From contig OW051471.1 in NCBI GenBank assembly GCA_932521025.1, positions 4,712,001-4,776,000 of the forward strand: a stretch of DNA of 64,000 nucleotides. The letters are read 5' to 3'. This stretch comes from Oscheius onirici. Its lineage: Eukaryota > Nematoda > Chromadorea > Rhabditida > Rhabditidae. Both the position numbers and the translations under genes were made by a program. The notes beneath the pieces were generated by a model, which worked only from the letters and a program-made list of their open reading frames with translations, had not been told where the DNA came from and did not search any database. Positions 21,016-33,339 of the stretch are shown here, piece after piece (position 1 is the first letter of the stretch; each line of letters begins with the position of its first letter).

Positions 21016-23132
21016 TTATGGTATTTCGGCTTGCACTTCTTCCACTGCAGATAAGTTAGAAAGATAGTAACCCCAGTATCTGAAACAATAATTTGCTAGA
21101 CCCAAAGAACATACGAAATGTTGAAAAAACAGTAGGTAGTTGGAAATAGAATGGCACTGTAAAAGTCGACAGTTTCTGGCTTGAGCTTCCCCAGTTGTCG
21201 CCAACGCTCTCGTATTCCAAAGAAGAAGCCGCGATTCTTTTTCTTCTTTGGCGGAACAACTTCTATTTCGAGCGAGTCTCCCGATATCTAACTTTCTGCA
21301 TAAGTTGGCTGCTTTGAACATACCGGATGATGATTCAATGTTGGAGAAGGGTTGTGCAGTCTTTTATCGACCCAAAATTGTCTAAGCTCCAGCTGAGGAC
21401 TATTTTCAGAATTTTTCCAACTAAACTCTTCCTCGTTGTCATCCACTAAACGCCGTCGCTTCTTTTCTTTTGGCGGTAATCCATCATTCCGACTCATGAA
21501 CCCGACAACAGCCAGCTCGAGCAGGGATAGGAAGATGAAGAGCATTCCGCTGAGCATCCAAACATCTGTGAACTATGAGGAAGTAGTGAGATGGAATACC
21601 GATAGCTTTGACATAAGAAACACGCGGTAGGTTTCGAATGATGTTTCCGAATTGGAACGTCATGGCCAGAAGGGAGTTGACACCCAACATTGTACGAGCA
21701 GGTATTGCCCTGAAAGTTTTTCCTTCAAGCTCCCAAAAGACGTATTAGGCAGTATTTATGTAAATCTAGACTCTTTGTCCTCACCGTGGACCGAGATAAA
21801 AAGAAATCCACGAGATGACAATGGTGACCATTGTTGGAATGTAGCCTTGCAAAATGTACCATCCGTATCGACGTTTGAACACAAAAGCGACTGTCAACTC
21901 ATCCCACCAACCAGCGGGATACATCTGGATCACCAAACTATCTGTATCCGATTCAGTCTACCTGTTCGACAGCAACTACACTGAAATTGACCAGTTCAAA
22001 GTCAGGCAGCTTGATTTCTTTCAGGAGCATAACAGGAAACGGTTCGTTCCATTGCATGCGGACCTCTCCGGTGTTGTAATTGTACCTAAAGAGATCTGAA
22101 GAAGTTTGATATATAACTCACGATTCGAACGTTAAAAAACATTTCTGCTGGTCAAAGGGAAACCTCTGAAAATTTCTGTTCACCCATATCGAATTTGAGA
22201 TCACCTTCAGGTTCATTTCACAAGGCCCTGTCAGCTTCATACGGTAGTTTGTCCAAAGAGTTCCATTGGAGAAAACCATCAAAAAGACATTTCTGCAAGA
22301 TTTCTTTCGAGTTCGTAAATTCGAGTCGCCTGTCCCCAGAAGAAATTAAATGAGAGCGCGGCTTGACTCGGCAATAGAATCTTCATCCTCACTCTCACAT
22401 CAAAGGGAATTCGAACCTGAATGGAGACTCGTGGATCTGGGCGTTTTTGGAATTGATGAAACATCTGAAAAGCCTCGAGTCTGTATCAAACCAAGAAACC
22501 AACGTGTTGGGAATCCAGAGGTTCTTGAGCACATTGTCATCGAAAGAAATGTTGGATTTGCATGGATTCATATGTTCGAATATCAAGGCTGGATCTTCCC
22601 AGAACTCGTTGATATACAAATCTGCAAACTTCCTTTCAGGTTCAGTGTGACTTCGAAAGGGCGTCACTTCCCCACTCGTGCCATTTGGATTCAATTTGAA
22701 AGATTCTACGAAGGAGGTCGCCAGACGCCGTATAATTCCGCTCCCTTCAGGGGTAGTAAATAGACTTGATTTCTAAAAAAACGACGGGACAATGTCACCA
22801 GCCAGTCCCCCGAGACTGCCAAAATATTCATCTCGGACGCTGTTCGTTGGCATTCCGCTGACCTATCTCAAAGTCCTGTGTCAATTCGGAGACGGAAGTC
22901 ACTTCCTGAACCCACATGTCGACTCGAACTTGGGTTGGATGGGACGGAATGTAATGCTGAAATAGTGTTTGGAGGTTGTAATAAAGAATACCTTATTGTA
23001 CGACTTCTTCAACAGACTGTTGATAACAAAAGTGTCATTTGCACAAAAAGACTGATCAGGTCGACTATGACCACCGTAGGATGAGAGCAATTCGGTTAGT
23101 AAAGATACCATGACCCAGCCAGGGTGGCTCAT
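21016..23132 (-). CDS. Cys-loop ligand-gated anion channel, ACC/LGC-46-like
   Basis: A pentameric receptor subunit. The extracellular domain has [19 protein letters not shown] and the Cys-loop C-x13-C around RFPFDQQK. It is followed by the pre-M1 segment [20 protein letters not shown] and an M2 starting [20 protein letters not shown]. The Pro-Ala-Arg at the inner end of M2 is the hallmark of chloride selectivity, and the M2-M3 link [15 protein letters not shown] matches the nematode acetylcholine-gated chloride (ACC) group. A basic M3-M4 loop (PPKEKKRRR) and M4 (NYYWGYYL-like end, 21.03-21.15 kb) complete it. One 230-nt intron (about 22.63-22.86 kb) is longer than the rest. The start at 23132 directly follows AATTCAG, so an upstream exon is possible; the N-terminus is a weak signal peptide. 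Ligand assignment is inference. Confidence 0.88.
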
Positions 23133-23630
23133 CTGAATTAGATCAATTCTAAAAAAATTGAAGAACCAAACACCATGAAAACACGTCTAGACTATTTTAA
23201 ATGAAATGGACTCACCCGGCCAGCGGTCATATCAACAAGTCATGCACACTAGGGCTGCCGCAGCTTAGCTCGGCCTCGGAATTTCGTTAAAGGATCCGCC
23301 TCAACCACCGAAACCCTTGGAAACTTCTACTCGACTCTTACCTCCGATTAGAGTAGACTAGACGAGTGGGAGGAGACAATCCATTGGTCAATGCTACAAT
23401 TGAAGAAGAGACGCGTCAAATGCGTGCATATGATTCCAGCAGCGCGATAACTCGATATGCGAGACTCCACCCAGATTGTAGGCAAGGAAACACTCAACGA
23501 GGGTCGTCAATTGGAGGCTCTTCCAAAGTCCGATTTTTTGAATCAAGATTAATAGAAAGCTTTATGACGTAACAATGAAACTAGCAACAAGTAAAACTCA
23601 AACCCGTATTTTTTTATAGAAATCTACTTT
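23133..23630 (+). other. Intergenic stretch with coding-like fragments
   Basis: Between the channel and DPH3. On the + strand, a frame beginning ATG at 23200 (MDSPGQRSYQQVMHTR) continues past one TAG as SLKDPPQPPKPLETSTRL, and after a one-base shift another frame runs to a stop at 23570 (NPLVNATIEEETRQMRAY, then SSSAITRYARLHPDCRQG). Composition looks coding but no legal splice joins them. It could be a decayed gene, or the 5' untranslated exon region of the channel on the other strand (a donor-like GAGGTAAGA reads there). Confidence 0.3.
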
Positions 23631-23977
23631 TCAAGCCGGATTGGTAAGAATCTTCGTCGTATCCGATATTGTGATCGTTTCCAGCTGAACAAAATCTTCG
23701 AGGTTATAAATTACTCGCACAATAAGCGAGCAACTGGGACAGGTGGCCACATCTTCTCCTTGTTCTAGCATTTCTCTGAATTATGCGGGTTTATTTGGCA
23801 TTTTGGACATTTGGCTTCCCACGTATCAAGTATGCATGTTGTGAAAAGGGGCAAAAAAAGGCAGACTTACTTTGTAATTTCGAACCTATCTCCACAGGGA
23901 CATGGGAAATGATATATCCTGTTTTCCTCATCGAATTCAAAGTCCTCAATTTCTACTTCATCATGGAAAACGGCCAT
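23631..23977 (-). CDS. dph-3: DPH3, diphthamide biosynthesis zinc protein
   Basis: A small electron carrier for DPH1-DPH2 in diphthamide synthesis on elongation factor 2; it also works with Elongator. Two exons joined by a short intron encode about 81 residues. They start [19 protein letters not shown] and continue [30 protein letters not shown] and VRVIYN. All four zinc ligands of the CSL finger are present (CPC and CPSC). Family length is 80-90 residues. The start ATG lies 5 nt after CTGTTTTTTCAG, a likely spliced-leader site. It sits between the contactin gene (371 nt upstream) and the channel gene on the same strand. Confidence 0.95.
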
Positions 23978-24348
23978 TGTGTCTGAAAAAACAGGATTAT
24001 TGTGGAAAGAAACTGAATAAAGCAGAAAATAGGGAGAAATAGAAAAATTAGGAATCCGCTGAAAAACACGGCGTTTGCGTAAAAACCTCTTGTCCCAATT
24101 TACTTTCCTCTGCTAATTGGATAAACTGGCAGGTTTATCGGCTGTAAAAGGTTGTGCGGTAAATAAAAAATAAGAATCGAAGCAAAATAAAAAAAACGGA
24201 AGTGGCCAAAATTGAGTTTCTCACACAAACAGCTTCAATACAGTAATCTTTTGTACTCTTTACACGAAGAAAATGAGAAACAATGAAACGAGAAACATTC
24301 ATTTGACTAGGATTTGGACACGAGAATTACCGGTGCTGAGGAGAAAGC

Positions 24349-27300
24349 TTATTGGCAGAGGCAGAGAATGAGGACGAATATGACGGAGATATGTGAAGCG
24401 TGAGACAATTCGTCTCGTCGTGAACCCAGGCGGATGACCCGAGGAGTGCTCCTTGGCCCTTGACCACCTGAGTTGTACGCCGAGACTTGAATTGTATAGT
24501 GGTACATATACCGAAGACCATCAATTTTTGCTGAAGGTTCTGTCAGATCGGTCAGTTTTGTGAGAGGCATTCTGAGAATCACTGCCTGAAATATTGGACT
24601 GTTCGGTTCAAAACAGGAAAAATGCCTCATTAGCTGTTTGTGAAATGAATACGAAGATGTCGTAGCCGCAGTTTTCGACGGTATCATTTCCGTGATCTAC
24701 AGCTGTCCATTCCAAAACTGTTGTGAAGTCGTGTTTGTCGGATGGTTTTAGTGTCCAATCTTGTATCAATGGTGCTTCAGAAGGAGGAGCTACCATAGTC
24801 CTCAGAACTAGTGGATTGCTCGACTCGCCTTGATGACCCTGAATGTCTAGGGTCTAAAGAAGATCTATCTCTTACAGAAGTGTCTGATGGGGTAAGGAAG
24901 CAACGGTATACGGTCGATGGATGAAGAATCCCCACAATCCATTCCGAATTCTCTCCTGATACAGTCAAATTGACAGATGTGTGTCCTTCTGCCTCGCATG
25001 AGATCTGAAAAGATTCATTTTTTCTAGATATGATAAAGATACCTTGACAACTCTCGGAGCAGCACAATCTTCATCATCTGACCATTTCCACGACAATCTG
25101 ATATGAGTAGCATTCAATACTTCTACAGCTTCCCCTGTCAATCTTCCGGGATGCCCGACACTTCCGACCAAGGCGACAGTCTCCGTAGATACATCAGCTG
25201 TTCCTTGGTCGTTTTCAGCTCGAACTGCCAAAGTAACAGCACGACAACCGTTGGTCGAGTTGAGTCGAATGACAGTTTGTGGCAGATTCGACTCGACTCG
25301 ATGAGCGAAAAACGTCGGAGCTGGATCGTGTTGAGCGGCCTCGGACCAAGAAACCACATATCGAAGATTATCTCCGGAATTTTCATCCAACGGTTCCCAT
25401 TCCAGTAACAGTCGCGTAGGGTCAAGAGCTTTCCAACGAAGATCTTCCACTGCCTTTGGAGGAGATGCTGGTGTTTTGACCCATGGTGAAGGGGAAGAGG
25501 CATCTCCCACATAAGAAGTTCCAACTGAACGGATTCGGAACTGAAATTCAGATTGTTTATAACCGAGAAGCGTCTTCTACCTGGTACAGTTGGTTGGAAA
25601 CGAGGTCTTCCAGTACAAGACCATCGGCGTCAGTAGCCTTGACCACTCCTCTTGGAGCTGCCTTCCATTGCCGGTCATCTTTCGTTCTCATCTCTACCAA
25701 GAACCCTTTGACATCGTTCTTCTGATGGTCCCTTGTCTCGCGACCATGAGGAGGCATTCTCCAGGCCAATCTCAATCCATGAGTCATATTCTCAACGCGG
25801 AGTCCAATTGGAGGAGGCAAAAGAGCCGCTGCTGAACCAAACGCGGATGAACACGGCAGTTTCTTCTTCGTCTAAAATACTTCTCATCCATCTAAACAAA
25901 GGTCGGACGCTACTTCTACATCTTTAGAGTCCTGACACGCCTTGTCTTTGCACTTCCACTCGATTTCACACGAAATGTTCCCAGTCCACGGTCTATTCTT
26001 CTTCAGCGGTGTTTCTGCTGCGTATTTTTAATCGGAAATAAGAGTGAATACCCTACCAACAACGATGAGTTGAACTTGTGAATTAGCTCGACCGATTCGG
26101 TTTCTGGCAATGCAAAAGAAATGACCCTGGTCGTCAGAAAGAACGTGATCGATGAAAAGAGTTCCGTCCTCTTCTCGGACTCTTCCTTTGGACGGTATTC
26201 GGGCTCCTCCATCACTCGTCCATCTGCTGTGGCCTCTGGGAGAAGCCTGATAGATACAGGGAATACTCTGAATGGACGGATCACTTGAAAAGACTGATCA
26301 CTTACAACATTCGAACCAACATTGGCAAAGACTTTCTGCGGCATTACAGTCGCTGGAAAATTGGGAACGACGTCTTTCACAGAGACGTGAGCTGACGAAG
26401 TAGTGACTCCAACGTCGTTTCCAATGACACATTGATACACTCCTGTATCCAGAGTTTGAACACTTGTCACCGCCAACTTGTTCTCGTTCACTTTGAACCG
26501 TTTCCTCTGAGAAGGTGGCATAAGCAGAGGGACTATGGGGGTTCCGTCCTAAACTCTCATTATGTCTTTCCAAGGAGACACTCACCTTGAACCATTCAAC
26601 GGAAGAGTATTGGTCTGATGAAGAGAGGACACAATCTAAAGAAAACTCTTCTTCTGTTGCAACAACGAGGTCAGTCAACGGAAGTAGGACGACGGGAGCT
26701 GGTCCTGAAACACATGGCGACGTCATTGAGCAATTTCCGAATTCAAATGAAACCCGGATTCCATTTCGGACAAACGAACCTTTAAGCACGAGATTTATTT
26801 CAGCCGAACTGGCGCCGAGAGAATTGCTAGCCGAGCATCGAAATCTTCCACAATCCGACAGTTGGGCCTTGTCGATTCGAAGAACTCGACCATGACTGGT
26901 AATTTCCGCTCGAGAACTGAACGCCTTCCCATCCACTCGATTCCAGCTATAACTGGCAACGGGACTGAAAAAGAGAGGGTATTCTAAAACAAACAGATTT
27001 ACTTGGCGTAAGCAAAACATTCCACGTAGATTGTATCTCCCACCACTGGGTTTTCGGGAAAGATCAGAGGGTAGGAAGAATCTATCCGTGGCTTGAATTG
27101 CGGTTGTGGTGAGGAGACTCGGAGACGGAAAAAAGGTCCATAGTGACCAGAAGCCGTCGAGGAAAGAGACAAGAAACACGCGTATCTGAAAAAAAAATGT
27201 TGTTCGTCTAAGTTCCTAAAGCAGGATTATGCCAAAGTGTCCGAACAAGAGTTATTAGTCTCTTACCGGGCATCATCGTCAGGACCAACATTGGCAAAGA

Positions 27301-29734
27301 GAAGACTTCCTTCGCGAGAAATAAAGACGCGTTCATCTTGCGGAACAGGGCGATCGGTACTTTCCAACAGCCAAGTAAACGACTGTGACTCTGAACTTTT
27401 TTTATGGAACTGTACCTTTGGTTATTCTTCCTGAAATGTGACGGGACTATTGGGGTGCAAAGTGCGAGTGAATTGTGTGGTTAGTCAGTGCGAGTGAATA
27501 TTGTGATCAGTGTGTGCAGTTCAAAAAGCCACAATCAGACAGCCAGATGTGGTTTCGAGAACAGAGTGAAGTGTGTGTGCAAGTGCGAACAGAGGAATGA
27601 GACGAGAGGTTGTTAGGACATTTAGGGGAAACGAAGAAGACTGCAGTTTGAGCGGAAAGTCGACGGGATTCGGAGGGCTAAATCAACACGGAGAGGCGGC
27701 TAATGAAAGACATGAGTGACACCCGAGAGAGACACACGCGCTCGAACCGGGGAATCCTCGGGGGACGAAGGAGCCCTCTCTTTAACCGTTTACGAAATTC
27801 ATGTTAGTAGAGAGACGGGAGATGGATTTCGGGAGACTAAGTCTCGGTCGACTGCTTGACCATAGAAACGGATAATTAGTCCAGCCTTGCATACTTTTTC
27901 TGGTTCGAAAGTGGTAAGAGAGTACGAGACGAGAATGTGCGATAAGAGTCATTTTACGGCGTTCCGATTACAATCAGCTAGTGGAGAGTCGGAAATTGAG
28001 GGGACTAGAACACGAGTGACTCACAATGGTCACTGTTTTTGTTAGAGAAACTGACGGGCCGTCGCTGCTCTGACTGCGCACACCCGAAACTAAAGGACAA
28101 CACTCCCACGAGGCTTTTATTCGAAGAGACGACTTGCTAATGAGAGGAAAGCAGATATCCCAATCGGCCTTTTTCACAAGTTTTCTGGACCCGTTCGATT
28201 CAAGTTCTGGGGTCAATGAAGAACGACGAGAATGCTACTTGTTGGCAAAACAGCTAGACTGGGCCAGATAACGAGGCAAAACGGATTCCATCCAATGGAT
28301 GCAGCCATGTAATTGAACAGAAGCAGATGCGTTATGATAAGCGGTTAGTGACGAAAGGCATGCAACGTGTGAGTGAGAGAGCAGAAGTGGCACAATTAGG
28401 GTTGAGGGAATTGCCCGAGGACATCTCTAGGGAACTTGAAAGAGCACTCACTTGGTTGGTGGGCTGTCTGGCATTGAAGACGAGCTCCTCCGTTGGCCAA
28501 AGGAACGACATCTTGACGATTCGGAGGGAATGGCTCGATGAAAGCCGGTTTCAACACCACCGATGGGCTTCTTTAATATAAAATAGTTTGTTTGAATGGA
28601 AGAGGATTCTAACCTGACTTTGCCGTACTTGTTGGTGCCAACACAATGAAAGGTTGAGTAGGCGAGACTACTGGTGGCGGGAACCAGAAGAGTTCCTCCG
28701 GAGACAAGCAGAGAGTCATTCCCACTAATCTACAAGTTATTTAGTTTTGAAAGTTTAGGCCAACAAACAATCTGAAGGTCGTTATTGAACCAGACAATAG
28801 TCGCCGGGGGCTGAGCTGTCACTCGACAAGGCAACGGAATAAAGTCAGCATCTGGACGGGCGTGGAAGTAGACTTCCCTCGGAGTGTTCCAATGTAGTTT
28901 GGGTGCTCCTTTACAATAATGTTTATTCATTGAAGAAGTAAAATTACCTCTAGCTACCAGCTGTTGTTGAAGAAGGGCAGATCTGCGACCAACCGATGTG
29001 AGGGAACAGAGAAATGGAAAAGTGGCTACCGACGGTAGATTCAGTCTGAGTTCAATTGTTGTACAAGAAAAAGTCATTTCTTACATGGTATAAGAGCCAT
29101 TGGCTTGCCTCCTCAGAGCAATTGGTCCTTCTTCCTGCGGTGCCAACAGCCAAGTGGATTCTTCTATTCCTTTCTCAAAAAGACTCTAAATTCGCATTAT
29201 CATAAAATATAAATAAAAGATCCCAACAGATAGCAACTCGACAATGTCATCCAATATTACCGGACATTCCAGTAGCTTGGCTCCCTTCTTCCGACAAAAC
29301 TTTGAAGCTTCAAGAGTTTCTTTAGGCTCGAGTTGGGGCTGAAGACAGACATCTGCCATCGAAACCCATCCCAGAGGGCACGACCCGTCATCTGAAACAT
29401 CTCGAGGCTAATCGTCGATCATCTGGTCACTATCATCCCTCAATGAGCGTCTAATTGCACGCCTTAACCTGCTTAGGCGTGTCGGTCAGTCTATTTGTCT
29501 ATTAGAGAGAGGTCAGCTCAGCCTTGTCACCATTTACCAGACGTTTTTCGAAAGATCTTCCAAGCTGATAGCCCCGTGTCCTTGAGAGTTAAAGCTGACC
29601 AGCGACATTTGTTATTGGCTGTGTCAAGGTGTCAGTCAAAGTTGTCTTCCTCTTGTCATAAACTCACCTAAAAGTGCTGTTTTGGCGGCTCCTCGGTCGA
29701 GAAGAAGGACGAATAGAAACAACCAAGTTGTCAT
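24349..29734 (-). CDS. rig-6: Contactin-type GPI-anchored cell adhesion protein (CTLD, Ig and FN3 domains)
   Basis: A neuronal/glial adhesion molecule. A signal peptide (MTTWLFLFVLLLDRGAA) is followed by a C-type-lectin-like domain (CPLGWVSMADVCLQ ... FLCS, 29.0-29.4 kb) without a WND calcium motif. Then come Ig domains: near 28.8 kb (ADFIPLPCRVTAQPPATIVW), 28.5 and 27.3 kb, 27.0 kb (DTIYVECFAYASPVASYSW), 26.6 kb (FSLDCVLSS, GVYQCVIGND) and 26.1-26.4 kb (GHFFCIARN). FN3 domains span 24.4-25.9 kb (GLRLAWRM; RLLLEWEPLD; HIRLSWKW; TTVLEWTAVD). The C-terminus, SHASHISVIFVLILCLCQ, is a GPI-signal-like hydrophobic end. CTLD plus Ig plus FN3 is the invertebrate contactin layout. An intron of about 1 kb (27.4-28.45 kb) separates exons within Ig2. 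Confidence 0.88.
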
Positions 29735-30365
29735 GTCATTCCGCAACAATATAGTCGAACCTACAATCGACACGTAGGATTATGTCGTCGTGTCTCGTAA
29801 ATCATTTCGCGAGAGTGAGCGGGAAAAGAGTAAAACATACGAAATAAATAGACATTTGACACGGAGGGAATCCGGTTTAGGAGAAGACGAAAAGAGTCGG
29901 ATTTCAGAAAAGATGGATTCCAAGATCTTGTCAGAAAGAGAGGCACAATCCGGAGGACCCTCTAATTGGAAAGTAGCTCTTCGTCTGTTTGGAAAGAAGG
30001 ATGACAGACTAATCCTTGCTGAGAATAAACAGAATATAAACTTGGAATGTACTTGTGCTGAACAAGAGGAAAGTATAAACACCTGAGAGTCTGTTGATGA
30101 GTAGGAAATAAGCCCATATGTAATAGGTGAGACGGCGTCAAAACTGCCTCCTCACACGCAATCGAGTACGAATAAAAAGGCTGTTCTACGTCTAATCCTT
30201 GCCGTCTGTTTCGGACACACACGTGTTGTTAATCCTGGGAGGAACGGGGTGGAGCAGCAGCCTGAGGGCAGAGGGTAATTGAGAAGAGGGGGAGAGGTCA
30301 GTTACCAAGAGAGTCTTTGTCTGGATTTGAGAGGATGGCCTTCTTAGAAAATCAGAAGAAGAAGC
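29735..30365. other. Upstream region of the contactin gene
   Basis: No supported gene. Holds the presumed contactin promoter; no TATA box or other motif is convincing. Confidence 0.4.
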
Positions 30366-30839
30366 TCACGCGATCTGCGACAGATGGAGCAGCGGAAACG
30401 CTTGATTTACGCAAGCGCTAAGGGCGGGATTAGTTGCTGTCTCCTGTAAATACAGCCAGAGGATTACTCTGCACATCTCACGCCAGATGGACCCCTGCTG
30501 CGGTTGTGACAAAAGCCCGTATCCGGTAACGGAGCACTTGAAGCCGGCGTCATTGAGAATATTCATAAAGGTCTCTCTTCCAGTCAGGTAGATCTGGAAG
30601 AGTAAATAGTCTTTGGAGGAGTTGTCACCCGGAGTCAAAGAGAGCACAAGATTGGTCCCCGAGTGGACATAAAAAGAGAACATGGGGGTGAAACAACGAG
30701 TTGAGCAGTAATTACGAGCAGGAAACTGGTCACATTCAAGAGCAGAAGGCGTGAAATTTTGACTCACTGACTGATACATAGCCTTTACGACGTAAGGGAC
30801 AGGTGACCATGATAGTGCCGGCCCCATATAAAAGGCCAT
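30366..30839 (-). CDS. Orphan open reading frame of 157 codons
   Basis: An uninterrupted minus-strand frame with an ATG start and coding-like composition (balanced Phe, Tyr, Leu, Thr; seven Cys, including NYCSTRCF). Central segment GTNLVLSLTPGDNSSKDY and GFKCSVTGYGLLSQPQQG look like a folded, possibly extracellular domain; no clear signal peptide. I do not recognise it. A possible donor or extra exons are not obvious. It may be a single-exon gene, an exon of a gene whose other parts were displaced by the repeats to the right, or a remnant. Confidence 0.4.
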   Translation of the reverse strand: MAFYMGPALSWSPVPYVVKAMYQSVSQNFTPSALECDQFPARNYCSTRCFTPMFSFYVHSGTNLVLSLTPGDNSSKDYLLFQIYLTGRETFMNILNDAGFKCSVTGYGLLSQPQQGSIWREMCRVILWLYLQETATNPALSACVNQAFPLLHLSQIA

Positions 30840-31125
30840 TCATCAACTGTCGACATAATTAATAGGAATTAGGAGCAGCTCTCATTGTGACAGATGTCGT
30901 GGTTGTCAGGAAGGAAATGTCAGCTAGGTAATAGCTATTGCTCTGGTCACTTTTGGGTACAGGACCCAAGCAAATAAACAGACATCGAGACAGCTAGCAG
31001 GAGCCTCTCAAGTGGCTCGCAAAAGTGGTGTCAATGGGCAGAGGGACAGGAAGAGGAGAGAACACTCCACAACTAGGGGATTAGAACGACTGCTGACCAT
31101 TCCCTCTCGCTTGACCCTCGCTTTT

Positions 31126-31765
31126 TGACCAATCGATTCAGCATGGTCAAAAACCCCCAGAAAACAATTTTCAGCAAAATTTATTTTTTTATTAGTGCGC
31201 TTTGACGAAAATTTCAAAATCAGGCGCGGCAAAAGTTTGGCAACAACCAGTTTTTATTCTAGAAAACCAAAATATTTCCGTCCCAATGTGTCAAATAATG
31301 CACCAGAAATCATAAAAAGACTCTCTCAACAAGTCTGCACAGTCCCCAGTCAATAATGATTCAATTCGAATCCTTTCAAAAACGGTGTTTTGTACTGGGA
31401 ATCGGGTCAGTGTCGGTCGGTTGCTCATAACTCTTTCGGGATACATGGATTCTGTCTGAAACTTTGGCTATTTCTTAGCGATATGATACCCAACAATGTC
31501 CCAAACAATGTGTCACGATTCGAATTGTATCGTTATTGATGTGGGGACTGTGCAGACTTGTTGAGAGAGTCTTTTTATGATTTCTGGTACATTATTTGAC
31601 ACATTGGGACGGAAATATTTTGGTTTTCTAGAATAAAAACTGGTTGTTGCCAAACTTTTGCCGCGCCTGATTTTGAAATTTTCGTCAAAGCGCACTAATA
31701 AAAAAAATAAATTTTGCTGAAAATTGTTTTCTGGGGGTTTTTGACCATGCTGAATCGATTGGTCA
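31126..31765. mobile_element. Near-perfect palindrome of about 640 nt
   Basis: The left arm 31126-31373 and right arm 31518-31765 are reverse complements over about 248 nt with only a few differences near the inner ends. Words such as GACCAATCGATTCAGCATGG, CAGGCGCGGCAAAAG and CAACAAGTCTGCACAGTCCC have exact complements at mirror positions. The loop is 144 nt. No conserved protein frame. High arm identity implies a recent or gene-conversion-maintained fold-back element. Confidence 0.85.
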
Positions 31766-31799
31766 TAGTCCCTAACCTTGGAATATAGTTTGTTTGAAA

Positions 31800-32460
31800 A
31801 ATCATGTGTTGTCAATCTTTTGCATCGAAGTGTAGTTCCAAACTTGGTGCTTGAAATGAGTCGGTCTCCAAATGGAACAACTGGGGCATCTGGGAAATGT
31901 TCCGATAAGGTTTTCGTACATTTGGTTTTGTGGAGAGAGACTTGTTGATTCCGATGCCAGACTTCAGATGCGGGTTCTTGGAGTATATAGCTGTCGTTTG
32001 AACCGAAGTAAAGTTGACGGAGTTAATCCTCGTAGTCTTCAAACAATACTTTGTTCTTGTTGTAATCCACTTTAAGTTGCTCCCAAGTCTCTCTGTGTGT
32101 GTGTGTTTGAAGCTAATTGAGGATAAGGAGGGGAGCTTTGTGCGCAAATTAGTTTTTAACAAGTCACGACAGAACAAGCAAGTGCGCGAAGGGTTCCAAC
32201 GACTTTGATAGTTTCTTTGGAGGAACGGGGTGACTGGAACAGAGTGACAATGGGAGAAGGGACAGTAGGACTGAGACTCACTAAAGCTAGGAACGGGCGG
32301 GACGACCCGTTGCGGTCCTACATTTTGAAATTACGCTTGGGAGGGAGCGGGTTCTAATACAATTTCGGTAGTTTCTTTGGAGGGTCAGGGAGAGTGAATG
32401 GAGGAGAGTAACAAAGGAGGAATGAAAGGGAAACCACGACTAAGGCTCCGTGACAGACCG
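31800..32460. repeat. Dispersed repeat, copy 1
   Basis: Shares CAAGTGCGCGAAG, ACTTTGATAGTTTCTT and AGAGTGACAA with 55.25-55.35 kb, and in inverted orientation TGGGAGCAA-TTAAAGTGGAT and TTGTGCGCACAAATT with 35.05-35.20 kb. On the minus strand the segment around 32.06-32.09 kb reads TWEQLKVDYNK, close to TWEQFKVDFYD encoded on the + strand at 35.18 kb, so the family once had a coding part. Confidence 0.55.
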
Positions 32461-32553
32461 AAGTCATGAATTTATACTATAGGGTGTTGCCAACTTTGTC
32501 GTTCAAAAACAGTTTGAAAAAATAAAAATCTAAAACATTTTGTGCCTCATCGA

Positions 32554-33336
32554 CTATCAGGAGGGGACATAATTTTTGTCCAAAATGTCGTATTTCGGGC
32601 ATAACTTTTGAATCCTATAAGCTAGCGAGCTTTTTCAAAAAAAAGAAAAAAAATGGTGTAACCAAGCCGGTTTAGATCATATATAATTTCCTAAAGCAAA
32701 GGTTCAAAATTAGAGAGTTCTACCTACTGCAATTTTTTTAGAATTGATGTTGAGCTGTTTAGCGCACATCCCAAGCAGTTTTTGAAACACTGTCAACGTA
32801 GTTTTGTAGCCCTTGACAGAAAACTTAGGCAGGATATGGGTGATTTCTCAGAAATTTTTCCTCGCTGAGATATGGAGTGTCAAAGTTGTGAAAGTGACCA
32901 ACTTCAGGCAGTTGCACAGCTTTAACGGGTTTGATTTTGAGAAATCGGCCAATGCCGCCTGAAAGAGCCCAATCTGGGCTACTAAACCCTGCATGGAACA
33001 AAGAGGGCCCAATGGAAAGTATTCGAGAAACGCTCCTCTGAAGTTCAGGCAGTTCAACTAATGATAATATCTAATAATATAATCTAACAACAAATAATAT
33101 CATGGTAAATTTTCCAAAAGTGGTTTTCAAAAGTGGTCAAAGCGAGCGAAAACAATATGTCTCAGAAGAGAATAAAACAGTTTCAGATTGCATAAAAACC
33201 ACTTTTGGAAAAATTTTATTTTTGAACTTGGTCACACCATTTTTTCTTTTTTTGAAAAAGCTCGCTAGCTTATAGGATTCAAAAGTTATGCCCGAAATAC
33301 GACATTTTGGACAAAAATTATGTCCCCTCCTGATAG
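32554..33336. mobile_element. Long inverted-repeat element with 110-nt arms
   Basis: Arms 32554-32666 and 33227-33336 are complementary and almost identical: CTATCAGGAGGGGACATAAT at the outer left and its complement ATTATGTCCCCTCCTGATAG at the right, continuing through CGGGCATAACTTTTGAATCC and GCTAGCGAGC. The interior (about 560 nt) contains a second hairpin, CCAAAAGTGG / CCACTTTTGG (33.11-33.21 kb). The right arm stops 3 nt before the ATG of the next gene. Confidence 0.8.
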
Positions 33337-33339
33337 CAG

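Noticed and set aside
31812..32177. A 121-codon minus-strand gene
   Set aside because: It lies within a dispersed repeat, the frame is not kept in other copies, and no start context or domain supports it.
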